NCBI GenBank assembly: GCA_009777435.1
Contig: WRLW01000007.1
Coordinates: 1 to 16,899 of the forward strand
DNA length: 16,899 nucleotides
Source: Oscillospiraceae bacterium
Lineage (GTDB): Bacteria; Bacillota; Clostridia; Oscillospirales; UBA929
Direction of reading: 5' to 3'
In this document: positions 1 through 6,378 of the stretch, piece after piece
Layout of the letters: each line of letters starts with the position of its first letter
Numbering within the stretch: the stretch's first letter is position 1
Position numbers and translations under genes: made by a program
The notes under the pieces: model-generated
Database searches by the model: none
What the model saw: the letters and a program-made list of their open reading frames with translations, nothing else
What the model was told of the DNA's origin: nothing

Positions 1-1030
1 GCACCCGCAGCAGGGTTTCGAGCGGAGCGGTGTTGACCTCGACCGGAAAGGCCTCGGGATGGCGCAGCGCCCATTCGCACTTGGGGTCAACGTCCGCGGA
101 GAGCGATTGGTTGCGCTCGTCCAGCAGCTCCTCGGCGTCGAACCCGTAGAAGCGCATCAGCCAGTCGGCCTGATACAGGCGGTGTTCGCGTAGCAGCAGG
201 GCGTCGAAGCCGGCCGGCGCGGCGTCGGGCCGGCGGCCCATCCAATCGGGCGGCTGTACGAATGCCGAGAAATACACGCGCTTTAGCTTAAAGTGCCCGT
301 AAAGCCCCTTAGACAGCTTTAGTATGGTGTAGTCGGTGTCGGGCGACGCGCCGATGATCATCTGCGTGGACTGCCCCGCCGGCGCGAACGCGGACGCTCC
401 GCCCGCGCGGCGGTTCGAGCCGTCCCCAAGCAGGCCGTGCAGAGTGTTTTTGACCACCCTCATGGGCGTGAGGATATGCTCGGGCAGCTTTTGGGGCGCC
501 AGCTTTCCGAGCGAGGACGACGACGGCAGCTCAATGTTGCAGCTCAGCCGGTCGGCTAACCTGCCCAGTATGTCTATCAGCGAAGGGTTGGTTCCGGGTA
601 TTATCTTCGCGTGTATATAGCCGTTGAAGCGGTATTCCCCGCGCAGCAGCCGCAGGGCCTCTATCATGCGCTCGGTGGTGTAGTCCGCGTTTTTCAGGAC
701 GCCGGAGCTTAAAAACAGGCCCTCGATGTAATTGCGCCTGTAGAAGCCGATGGTCAGCTCGGCCAGCTCGCGCGGCGTGAAGGTGGCGCGCGGCGTGTCG
801 TGCGACGCCCGGTTCACGCAATAGGCGCAGTCGTAGACACAGGCGTTTGTCATGAGTACCTTCAGAAGCGACAGGCACCGCCCGTCGGCCGTCCAGGTGT
901 GGCAGATCCCGCCAACCGCCGCGTTGCCTATGCCGCCGCGCTTGCCGGCGCGGCTTGAGCCTGACGACGCGCACGACACATCGTATTTGGCCGCGGCGCC
1001 CAGCACCTCCAATTTTTGCTCCAAATCCAT
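1..1030 (-). CDS. Radical SAM protein, putative DNA modification/repair family (3' end beyond window)
   Basis: The frame opens with ATG at 1030 and stays open for 343 codons to the left edge, so the C-terminus is missing. The ATG follows AGGATGTGG at a normal distance. Residues 64, 68 and 71 form the radical SAM motif CX3CX2C (NACVYDCAYC), which would hold a 4Fe-4S cluster that cleaves S-adenosylmethionine. The N-terminus (KYDVSC, then SSGSSR and GICHTW) and the later segments FTPRELAEL, GLFLSSG and NGYIHAK match my recollection of the family named putative DNA modification/repair radical SAM protein. The last visible residues (PVEVNTAPLETLLRV) look like the start of a helix-hairpin-helix DNA-binding motif. 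Members are about 420 residues and usually sit next to a uracil-DNA-glycosylase-like gene, which would lie beyond the left edge. The reaction is not known to me. Family assignment is confident; DNA repair is inference, strengthened by the SOS-like operator upstream. Confidence 0.9.
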   Translation of the reverse strand, partial: MDLEQKLEVLGAAAKYDVSCASSGSSRAGKRGGIGNAAVGGICHTWTADGRCLSLLKVLMTNACVYDCAYCVNRASHDTPRATFTPRELAELTIGFYRRNYIEGLFLSSGVLKNADYTTERMIEALRLLRGEYRFNGYIHAKIIPGTNPSLIDILGRLADRLSCNIELPSSSSLGKLAPQKLPEHILTPMRVVKNTLHGLLGDGSNRRAGGASAFAPAGQSTQMIIGASPDTDYTILKLSKGLYGHFKLKRVYFSAFVQPPDWMGRRPDAAPAGFDALLLREHRLYQADWLMRFYGFDAEELLDERNQSLSADVDPKCEWALRHPEAFPVEVNTAPLETLLRV

Positions 1031-1062
1031 TTAACCACATCCTATGATTGTCCGTTGGGCGC

Positions 1063-1091
1063 ATTATAGCATACATAAATAAAAAAGTCAA
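1063..1091 (-). promoter_or_regulatory. Sigma-70-type promoter of the radical SAM gene
   Basis: Read on the minus strand, TTGACT (1091-1086) and TATAAT (1068-1063) are separated by exactly 17 bases (1085-1069). The predicted transcript would start near 1056, about 25 bases before the ATG at 1030. The -35 box abuts the candidate SOS box at 1092-1103. Confidence 0.8.
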
Positions 1092-1126
1092 GAACAATTG
1101 TTCTTTAATTGAACAATTGTTCTTGA
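1081..1126 (-). terminator. Possible intrinsic terminator of nrdR, overlapping the operator
   Basis: On the minus strand, 19 bases after the nrdR stop, arms of 16 bases (1126-1111 and 1103-1088) can pair around a 7-base loop, followed after one base by six T (1086-1081). The stem is AT-rich (5 G/C pairs of 16). Each arm contains its own 12-bp palindrome, so the structure may exist mainly as an operator. Confidence 0.45.
1092..1122. promoter_or_regulatory. Two tandem GAACAATTGTTC palindromes, candidate SOS (LexA) boxes
   Basis: Two identical 12-bp perfect palindromes lie at 1092-1103 and 1111-1122, with centres 19 bp apart. Both fit the Gram-positive LexA/DinR core GAAC-N4-GTTC. The proximal copy touches the -35 box of the radical SAM promoter, where a bound repressor would block RNA polymerase. 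The core AATT is less usual than ATAT, so a MarR-type or other dimeric repressor remains possible. Symmetry and placement are seen; LexA is inferred. Confidence 0.65.
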
Positions 1127-1145
1127 GCTATATGGGCCTCTTATC

Positions 1146-1607
1146 TTATTTGTCTTTTTCGCCCAGCAGCTTTGTCACCTCGGTGAGGAATGTATTCACG
1201 TCGGCGAACTGGCGGTATACCGACGCGAAGCGCACATAGGCCACCTCGTCAACGGCTTTCAGGCTCTCCATGACCAGATCGCCTATTTTGACGGTCGGCA
1301 CCTCGCGTTCGAGCGCGTTGAGCAGCTTTTGCTCAATTTCGGACGCCATGCTCTCGAGCTGCACGAGCGATACGGCGCGCTTGTCGCACGCGCGCAGCAT
1401 ACTGCCCAGCAGCTTCTGGCGGCTGAACGACTGGCGCGAGCCGTCTTTCTTTACCACCATCAGAGGCAGGCTCTCTATGTTTTCGTATGTAGTGAAACGC
1501 TTCTGGCACTGGAGACATTCGCGGCGGCGGCGTATGCTCTCGCCCTCGTCCGTAGGCCGCGAATCGACCACCTTGCTCTCTAAAAATCCGCAAAATGGGC
1601 ATTTCAT
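1146..1607 (-). CDS. nrdR: Transcriptional repressor NrdR of ribonucleotide reductase genes
   Basis: This 153-residue protein has the usual NrdR length and layout. The N-terminal zinc ribbon has cysteines at 3, 6, 31 and 34 (CPFC and CLQC), with RRRRE and KRFTTYE around the second pair. An ATP-cone domain covers roughly residues 47-140. NrdR senses ATP/dATP and represses ribonucleotide reductase operons by binding NrdR boxes. I place the start at the ATG at 1607, directly before the zinc ribbon and behind AAAGGA; the frame extends 14 codons further upstream, but that extension lacks family similarity and overlaps the end of the HD-GYP gene. The gap to that gene is 34 bases with no terminator seen, so cotranscription is likely. 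No ribonucleotide reductase gene lies in the window. Confidence 0.95.
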   Translation of the reverse strand: MKCPFCGFLESKVVDSRPTDEGESIRRRRECLQCQKRFTTYENIESLPLMVVKKDGSRQSFSRQKLLGSMLRACDKRAVSLVQLESMASEIEQKLLNALEREVPTVKIGDLVMESLKAVDEVAYVRFASVYRQFADVNTFLTEVTKLLGEKDK

Positions 1608-1641
1608 TTGTTTTCGTTCCTTTCCTGTTATTTGTGGGTTA

Positions 1642-2793
1642 TCAATCAAACACCTGCTTGAGGCTTGAAACCAATAACGCGTCGAGATGCCGGTTTTCAG
1701 CCATGCCGTCGATTATACTCCAAACCCTCTCCGGCGGCAGCTTCCCCCTATACGGGCGTTCCTCGGTCAGCGCCTGATACACGTCGCATATTGCCATTAC
1801 CCGCTCAAGGCCGCTCAGCTTCTCCCCCAGTATAAGATACGGGTATCCCATCCCGTCAAGCCTCTCGTGATGATTGGCGGCGTAGTTTACGATATCCTCA
1901 AAGCCGTCTATCTGCTCTAAAATCTTTCTTGTGTAATAGGTGTGCTTGTTAATCTCAAAGCGCTCGTCCTCGGTAAGGCCGCCGTTTTTATGCAGTATGC
2001 CGGGGGATACGTCCAGCTTGCCTATATCGTGCAGCAACCCGGCGATATACATTTTGTCCTGTGTTTCGCGGTCGTATCCCAAGTGCGCGGCGGCCTTGCG
2101 GGCAAGCTCCGCTATCCCGTGTGAGTGGGTGTGGGTAAAGGGGCTTTTGCAGTCGATGATATCCGCGAAGCAATGGGCGAATTTGACCACATCGTCGTAG
2201 CCGTAATAAACGTCGTCTCCGACCACAAGCTTGCTTGAGAGCGTATATTTGGTCTCGTGGTTGAAATAATCGAGAAGGAAGGCCTCCTGCTTTATCAGGC
2301 TCGCGAACGCGTCCGTTATATCGCCTGAAAACCGCTGTTTTCTCGCGTCAAGCCAGCCGCGCACATCCAAAAACAGGCTTCTTCCAAACTCGTCGGACAA
2401 TTTGCCGAATTTATCGTCAAACTCGCTCGCGAAGCATATGATATGCGCGTTTTTGGGGATATCATGGCCCGACAGGCCGAAAATCCCGGAGCCGTCGTAA
2501 AACTCATGGTGATAATATACGTCCCTCGCGATGGTTTCCGGCAGCGGCAGCTTGCTCAGCATTTTTTGGCCGTCCACGCAGTGCTGCACCATCTCATAAG
2601 AGTTGCTTAACCCGATGTCGTGAAGCAGCGCGGTATAGTAAAGGTTAAGGATTGAGGCCCTGTCCAGCCCGAGCCGCCCGCCGATTGAGACGGCGATATA
2701 AGCCGTGCTTTTTGAATGTGACAGGTTGTTTTTGCCCGCGATATCCAAGGCGTAGGACAACCCGAATATCAGGGAATGTCTGCTTATGTTCAT
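1642..2793 (-). CDS. Tandem HD/HD-GYP domain protein, probable c-di-GMP phosphodiesterase
   Basis: The 383-residue protein contains two HD-type domains and no recognisable sensor or receiver domain. The C-terminal domain is intact: H225, the pair H255-D256 in HDIGK, H284, H308-H309 and DGMGYP at 313-318. These are the metal ligands and GYP signature of enzymes that hydrolyse cyclic di-GMP. The N-terminal domain keeps H26, H58-D59 and H95-H96 but reads HDIGL instead of HDIGK, and DGSGIF where DGxGYP is expected, so it may be regulatory or inactive. No signal peptide or membrane segment is visible, suggesting a cytoplasmic protein. The ATG at 2793 follows GGGGTGG with a 7-base spacing. It lies 71 bases after the Ldh2 gene and 34 bases before nrdR, all on the same strand. 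The substrate has not been read from the sequence; c-di-GMP is the family expectation. Confidence 0.88.
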   Translation of the reverse strand: MNISRHSLIFGLSYALDIAGKNNLSHSKSTAYIAVSIGGRLGLDRASILNLYYTALLHDIGLSNSYEMVQHCVDGQKMLSKLPLPETIARDVYYHHEFYDGSGIFGLSGHDIPKNAHIICFASEFDDKFGKLSDEFGRSLFLDVRGWLDARKQRFSGDITDAFASLIKQEAFLLDYFNHETKYTLSSKLVVGDDVYYGYDDVVKFAHCFADIIDCKSPFTHTHSHGIAELARKAAAHLGYDRETQDKMYIAGLLHDIGKLDVSPGILHKNGGLTEDERFEINKHTYYTRKILEQIDGFEDIVNYAANHHERLDGMGYPYLILGEKLSGLERVMAICDVYQALTEERPYRGKLPPERVWSIIDGMAENRHLDALLVSSLKQVFD

Positions 2794-2864
2794 GGTATAG
2801 CCACCCCGCGTATTGTTTTGGGAATCCCCGCGGCGGGCGGGCGGCGGCGGTCATGTCCCGCGTC

Positions 2865-3980
2865 TCATCCCTCTAAAGGCTCAAACGGGAACACATATTG
2901 CTTAAGCCCGCACATGTCGCGTATATTTACAAGGTCGCGCATGACGCCCTGATTGATCGGAACGCCGGTATCCTTGCGCTCCATCCACGTCAGGTACTCT
3001 TTTTCGCCCGCCGTGTAGATATGGTCGTGACCGGGCGCTTTTTTGGACGAGCGCAGCTCCCGGCAGATGTCGCCCGCTATGCGCTTGAGCGTGTCTATCC
3101 CAAGGAACGCCTCGGCGTTGATGGCCAAAAAGAAGTGCCCGAGCGCGTAAGGGACTTGCCTGCCGTTTTCAAAGCCGCTCAGCGCGCGCAGGAACCGCCC
3201 GCCCTGAAGCGCGGACGACAGTATTTCCACCACGGTCGCGAAGCCGTAGCCCTTATAGCCGCCCGACTGGTCGCCCGAACCTCCGAGCGGCGCGAGCGCC
3301 GCCGAGCCGTCGGTCAGCGCCTTGAGTATGGACGCCGAGTCGGTCAGGGCCGCGCCGTCGCCGGTGATGACGTGCCCGCCGGGAGTCGGCTTGCCGAGGC
3401 GCGCGTCGCTTTCGATTCTTCCGCGCTGCGTGATGGATGTGGCGCAGTCGAACATAAACGGGAACGGCTCGTCGGTCGGTATGCCGAAGCTCAGCGGGTT
3501 GGTGCCGAGCATATTCTCAACGCCGTAGGTGGGCGCTATGGACGGCCGCGCGTTGGTGCCCACCATGCCGATACAGCCCGCGTCGGCGGCCATTGAGCAG
3601 TAATAGCCCGCGATGCCGAAATGAGTAGAGTTGCGGACGGCCGTCATGCCCAGCCCGTTAGACTTCGCTTTTTCTATGGCCGTCGCCATAGCTCTGTGCG
3701 CGACCACCTGGCCCATGCCGTGGTTGCCGTCCAGAACCGCCGTGGCCGGCGTTTCCCTGACCACCTCGATGTTTGTGACGGCCGACTGCTGGCCCGCGCG
3801 TATGCGGTCGATGTAAATGGGCTTAAAACGGTTAACGCCGTGCGACTCTATGCCCCTGCGGTCGGATTCGAGCAAAACGTCGGCGCATATCTCCGCGTCC
3901 GCGCGCGGTACGCCGCAGGCCATAAAAGCGTCTTTGACGAACGGCTCAGGGATGTCCCAGCCCATGGTATATTTATCCAC
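2865..3980 (-). CDS. Malate/L-lactate dehydrogenase, Ldh2 family
   Basis: The 371-residue protein belongs to the Ldh2/malate dehydrogenase/ureidoglycolate dehydrogenase family, which uses NAD(P) in an unusual fold unrelated to ordinary lactate dehydrogenase. Recognisable family blocks are SRRGIESHGVNRF-type residues near 39-52 (His 47 is probably catalytic), HGMGQVVAH, NSTHFGIAGYY, GTNPLSFGIP, and SGGYKGYG towards the C-terminus. The start is GTG at 3980, because AGGAGG (3987-3992) stands 6 bases before it; the in-frame ATG at 3965 would be 21 bases away. The gene is divergent from ldh at 4113 and has an extended -10 element upstream. The true substrate (malate, lactate, ureidoglycolate or another 2-hydroxy acid) cannot be told from sequence. 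Confidence 0.92.
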   Translation of the reverse strand: MDKYTMGWDIPEPFVKDAFMACGVPRADAEICADVLLESDRRGIESHGVNRFKPIYIDRIRAGQQSAVTNIEVVRETPATAVLDGNHGMGQVVAHRAMATAIEKAKSNGLGMTAVRNSTHFGIAGYYCSMAADAGCIGMVGTNARPSIAPTYGVENMLGTNPLSFGIPTDEPFPFMFDCATSITQRGRIESDARLGKPTPGGHVITGDGAALTDSASILKALTDGSAALAPLGGSGDQSGGYKGYGFATVVEILSSALQGGRFLRALSGFENGRQVPYALGHFFLAINAEAFLGIDTLKRIAGDICRELRSSKKAPGHDHIYTAGEKEYLTWMERKDTGVPINQGVMRDLVNIRDMCGLKQYVFPFEPLEG

Positions 3981-3986
3981 TTGATT

Positions 3987-3992
3987 CCTCCT
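3987..3992 (-). promoter_or_regulatory. AGGAGG ribosome site that fixes the GTG start of the Ldh2 gene
   Basis: A perfect AGGAGG lies 6 bases before GTG at 3980 and 21 bases before the first in-frame ATG at 3965. This decides the start and adds five residues to the protein. Confidence 0.85.
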
Positions 3993-4026
3993 GATATTGT
4001 AATCCGAATATGCCATACTATATCTT

Positions 4027-4035
4027 ATTATACCA
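4027..4035 (-). promoter_or_regulatory. Extended -10 element for the Ldh2 gene
   Basis: On the minus strand TGGTATAAT (4035-4027) gives a perfect -10 with the extended TGn. The -35 position (CTGGTA at 4055-4050) is poor, as extended -10 promoters allow. The predicted leader is about 40 bases. The ldh promoter must lie in the same 132-base divergent gap (3981-4112), but I see no convincing -35/-10 pair for it. Confidence 0.6.
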
Positions 4036-4070
4036 GAATTAAAAAAAAATACCAGCATATTATCGGGCTT

Positions 4071-4087
4071 GCCGCGCAAAGCGCGGC
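4071..4087 (+). other. GC hairpin in the leader of ldh
   Basis: GCCGCGC (4071-4077) and GCGCGGC (4081-4087) pair perfectly around AAA, 25 bases before the ldh ATG. No T tract follows, so it is not a standard terminator. It could affect mRNA stability or translation; this is unproven. Confidence 0.45.
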
Positions 4088-4112
4088 GGCCTCGGAAAGG
4101 ACGGGCGCTGAT

Positions 4113-5057
4113 ATGTGGAAAATAAGCGTCATAGGGGCCGGCTTTGTCGGCTCGACCACGGCCTATACGCTGATAACACAAGGGCTTGCGCGCGAGCTGG
4201 TGCTGATCGACGCCAACAGGGATAAGGCGGAGGGCGACGCCATGGATATGAACCACGGGCTTAGCTTCGTGCGGCCCGTGCGCGTATACGCCGGAAGCTG
4301 GGCGGACATGGGCGGCTCGGAGCTGATAATCGTTGCGGCCGGCGCGGGCCAGAAGCCGGGCGAGAGCCGTACGGACTTGCTGCGGCGCAACGCGGACGTG
4401 TTCCGCGGCATCATGGCGGAGGTGGTGAGATACGCGCCGCCCGGCGCGCTGCTGCTGATCGTGACCAATCCCGTGGATATCCTGACTTATATTTCGCTTA
4501 GGCTGACGGGGTTCCCCCGGCAGAGAGTAATCGGCTCGGGCACCGTGTTAGACACCTCGCGGCTCAAATATCTGATCGGCCAGCACGCCGGCATCGACGC
4601 GCGCAATGTCCACACGTTCATACTGGGCGAACACGGCGAGACCGAGGTCGCGGCGTGGAGCGCGACGCATATCGCGGGCGTGCCCATAGACGACTACTGC
4701 CATATATGCGGGCGCTGCCAAAGCCCGAACCGTATATGCAGGGATGAGTTTTACCTGCGCACCAAAAACGCGGCCGCTGAGATAATAGGGAAGAAGGGCG
4801 CGACATACTATGCCGTCGCGCTCTCGGTGTGCCGCATAGTGCGCGCCATGACCGGCGGCGAGAATACCATCCTGACCGTATCCGGCCTGCTCGACGGCCA
4901 ATACGGCATACGCGGCGTTTGCCTGAGCCTGCCCGCCGTGGTGGGCGGCGGCGGCATTGAATACACGATAGAGATACCGCTTTCGGACGGCGAAAAGGCC
5001 GGTCTGCGCCATTCGGCGGACACGCTCCGCTCGCTCGCGGCGGAAATTGGATTTTAA
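4113..5057 (+). CDS. ldh: L-lactate dehydrogenase (NAD-dependent)
   Basis: The 314-residue protein shows the full LDH/MDH fold. GAGFVGS at 8-14 is the NAD-binding loop and D33 the ribose-binding acid. The mobile loop is GQKPGESRTDLL at 79-90. The Gln at residue 80 is the lactate-type specificity residue (malate dehydrogenases carry Arg) and R86 is the loop arginine. N119, D147, R150 and catalytic H174 are all present. It interconverts pyruvate and lactate in the cytoplasm, recycling NADH. Of the fructose-bisphosphate site, the usual Arg is K152 while H167 is kept, so activation may be altered. Two oddities: GEHGE replaces the common GEHGD, and four cysteines lie at 196, 199, 202 and 209. The ATG at 4113 follows GGAAAGGA. 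Malate dehydrogenase is the alternative, but Q80 argues against it. Confidence 0.93.
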   Translation: MWKISVIGAGFVGSTTAYTLITQGLARELVLIDANRDKAEGDAMDMNHGLSFVRPVRVYAGSWADMGGSELIIVAAGAGQKPGESRTDLLRRNADVFRGIMAEVVRYAPPGALLLIVTNPVDILTYISLRLTGFPRQRVIGSGTVLDTSRLKYLIGQHAGIDARNVHTFILGEHGETEVAAWSATHIAGVPIDDYCHICGRCQSPNRICRDEFYLRTKNAAAEIIGKKGATYYAVALSVCRIVRAMTGGENTILTVSGLLDGQYGIRGVCLSLPAVVGGGGIEYTIEIPLSDGEKAGLRHSADTLRSLAAEIGF

Positions 5058-5070
5058 TTTCCATTTTTGT
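5042..5070 (+). terminator. Weak intrinsic terminator at the end of ldh
   Basis: GGAAATT (5042-5048) pairs with AATTTCC (5056-5062) around seven bases, followed by ATTTTTGT. The stem spans the ldh stop codon and is AT-rich, so some readthrough into the next gene is likely. Confidence 0.45.
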
Positions 5071-5082
5071 TTGAGTATGCAC

Positions 5083-5111
5083 TTGCAAAAAACCAATAAA
5101 CGGTCTATAAT
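5083..5111 (+). promoter_or_regulatory. Promoter of the M24 peptidase gene group
   Basis: TTGCAA (5083-5088) and TATAAT (5106-5111) are 17 bases apart. The start would be near 5118, leaving a leader of about 25 bases with AGGAG at 5131-5135, 7 bases before the ATG. Confidence 0.75.
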
Positions 5112-5142
5112 ATACATTAAAAATATGGTCAGGAGAACATTG

Positions 5143-6327
5143 ATGAGACCTGAGCTGCAGGAGCTTGACGGACGGCTTGCCCGCTTCCGCGAGGCGATGG
5201 GCCGCGTCTGCCCGGACTGGGACAACGCGGTCATAGTAAGTACGATAAACCAGTATTATTTCACAGGCACTATGCAGGACGGCATATTGCTCATAGGCAG
5301 GGACGGGCGCCGCGAATACTTTGTGCGGCGCAGTCATGAGCGCGCCTCCGACGAGTCGCCGCTTGAAACCGTGCACCCTATGGAGTCTTACCGGGACGCC
5401 GCCGCCGTATACGGCGCGGATCTGGGAGTTACCTATATAGAGGGCGAGGCCATGCCGTATGCCATGCTCGAGCGGCTGAAAAGATGCTTCAAAATAGACA
5501 AGACCGGCAGCATGGAGCATGTGGCGCGCTCGGTCAGGGCCGTCAAATCGCCTTTTGAGCTGCGGTGGTCGGAGGAGTCGGGCAGACTGCACCGCCTGCT
5601 GCTGACGCGCGACGTGCCCGCCTTGCTGCGCGAGGGCATGAGCGAGGCGGAGATGGTCGGCCAAACGCTGGAGCGTATGGCGGCGCTGGGCTACCAGGGC
5701 GTAACGCGGTTTTTTATGTACCATGTCGAAAATATATGCGGTATGTTCGGGTTTGGCGAGAACAGCCTGTATCCGACGGCCTTTAACGGGCCGGGCGGCA
5801 ACAAGGGCTGCTGCGCGGCCGTGCCTGCCGGCGGCGACCCGGGGCGCAGGCTGAAAAAAGGCGACTTGGTGTTTGTGGATATCGCGTTCGGCGTTAACGG
5901 CTACCATACCGACAAGACGCAGCTTTACACATTCGGGGCCAAGCCCCCGGAGGAGGCCGTCTTGATACACCGGGCCTGTATGGACGTCCAGCGGCGCGCC
6001 GCCGAGCGGCTCAGGCCGGGCGAGATACCGTCGCGCATTTGGCGCGACTGCATAGAGACCCTGCCCGACATCCTTAAAAACGGCTTCATGGGATACGGCA
6101 GGCAATGCGTTAAATTCTTAGGTCATGGCGTGGGGCTGCATGTGGACGAGCTGCCCGTCATAGCCGAGGGGTTTGACGAGCCGCTGGCCGCGGACATGGT
6201 GGTCGCGCTTGAGCCGAAGAAGGGGCTGGCGGGCTTCGGTATGCTTGGGGCCGAGGACACATACATAGTGTCGCCGGACGGCGGCAGATGCATCACGGGC
6301 GGCTGTACAGATATGATCATCATTTGA
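5143..6327 (+). CDS. M24 family metallopeptidase (Xaa-Pro aminopeptidase-like)
   Basis: The 394-residue protein has an N-terminal creatinase-like domain (about 1-165) and a C-terminal pita-bread catalytic domain. All five expected metal ligands are visible: D246 (VDIAFG), D257 (HTDKTQ), H328 (GHGVGLH), E357 (ALEPKKG) and E371 (GAEDTY). H333 matches the second histidine of the HG-GLH motif. Such enzymes usually remove an N-terminal residue preceding proline with two metal ions, in the cytoplasm. The start at 5143 is set by AGGAG with 7-base spacing; the frame is open further upstream, but those codons cross the promoter. It heads a group of three genes, with 51 bases to the next and no terminator between. 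Exact substrate is uncertain, since some M24 members act on other amides. Confidence 0.92.
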   Translation: MRPELQELDGRLARFREAMGRVCPDWDNAVIVSTINQYYFTGTMQDGILLIGRDGRREYFVRRSHERASDESPLETVHPMESYRDAAAVYGADLGVTYIEGEAMPYAMLERLKRCFKIDKTGSMEHVARSVRAVKSPFELRWSEESGRLHRLLLTRDVPALLREGMSEAEMVGQTLERMAALGYQGVTRFFMYHVENICGMFGFGENSLYPTAFNGPGGNKGCCAAVPAGGDPGRRLKKGDLVFVDIAFGVNGYHTDKTQLYTFGAKPPEEAVLIHRACMDVQRRAAERLRPGEIPSRIWRDCIETLPDILKNGFMGYGRQCVKFLGHGVGLHVDELPVIAEGFDEPLAADMVVALEPKKGLAGFGMLGAEDTYIVSPDGGRCITGGCTDMIII

Positions 6328-6378
6328 TGGCGGCGGGAGAGACATGTTTGATTAGCAAATTAGACAGGGGGCTTTCGT

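Noticed and set aside
531..1097. Minus-strand open frame (188 codons) overlapping the radical SAM gene
   Set aside because: It is in a different frame from the CX3CX2C protein, begins inside the promoter and is Arg/His-rich.
2794..2864. GC-rich (GGC)n-like stretch between the Ldh2 and HD-GYP genes
   Set aside because: No stem with a T tract and no promoter pair was found. It looks like a simple spacer, so it gives no evidence of an operon break.
2898..3596. Plus-strand open frame (232 codons) opposite the Ldh2 gene
   Set aside because: Arg/Ala/Val-rich antisense shadow of a well-supported gene, with no ribosome site or family motif.
3621..4112. Upstream extension of the ldh frame to 3621
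   Set aside because: The added residues run antisense through the Ldh2 gene and its promoter. The Rossmann motif begins right after the ATG at 4113, which has a ribosome site.
4618..6105. Long minus-strand open frame (495 codons) opposite ldh and the M24 peptidase
   Set aside because: It is antisense to two genes with complete catalytic motifs, has a low-complexity Arg/Ala/His-rich translation and crosses their intergenic promoter. High GC makes such frames common.
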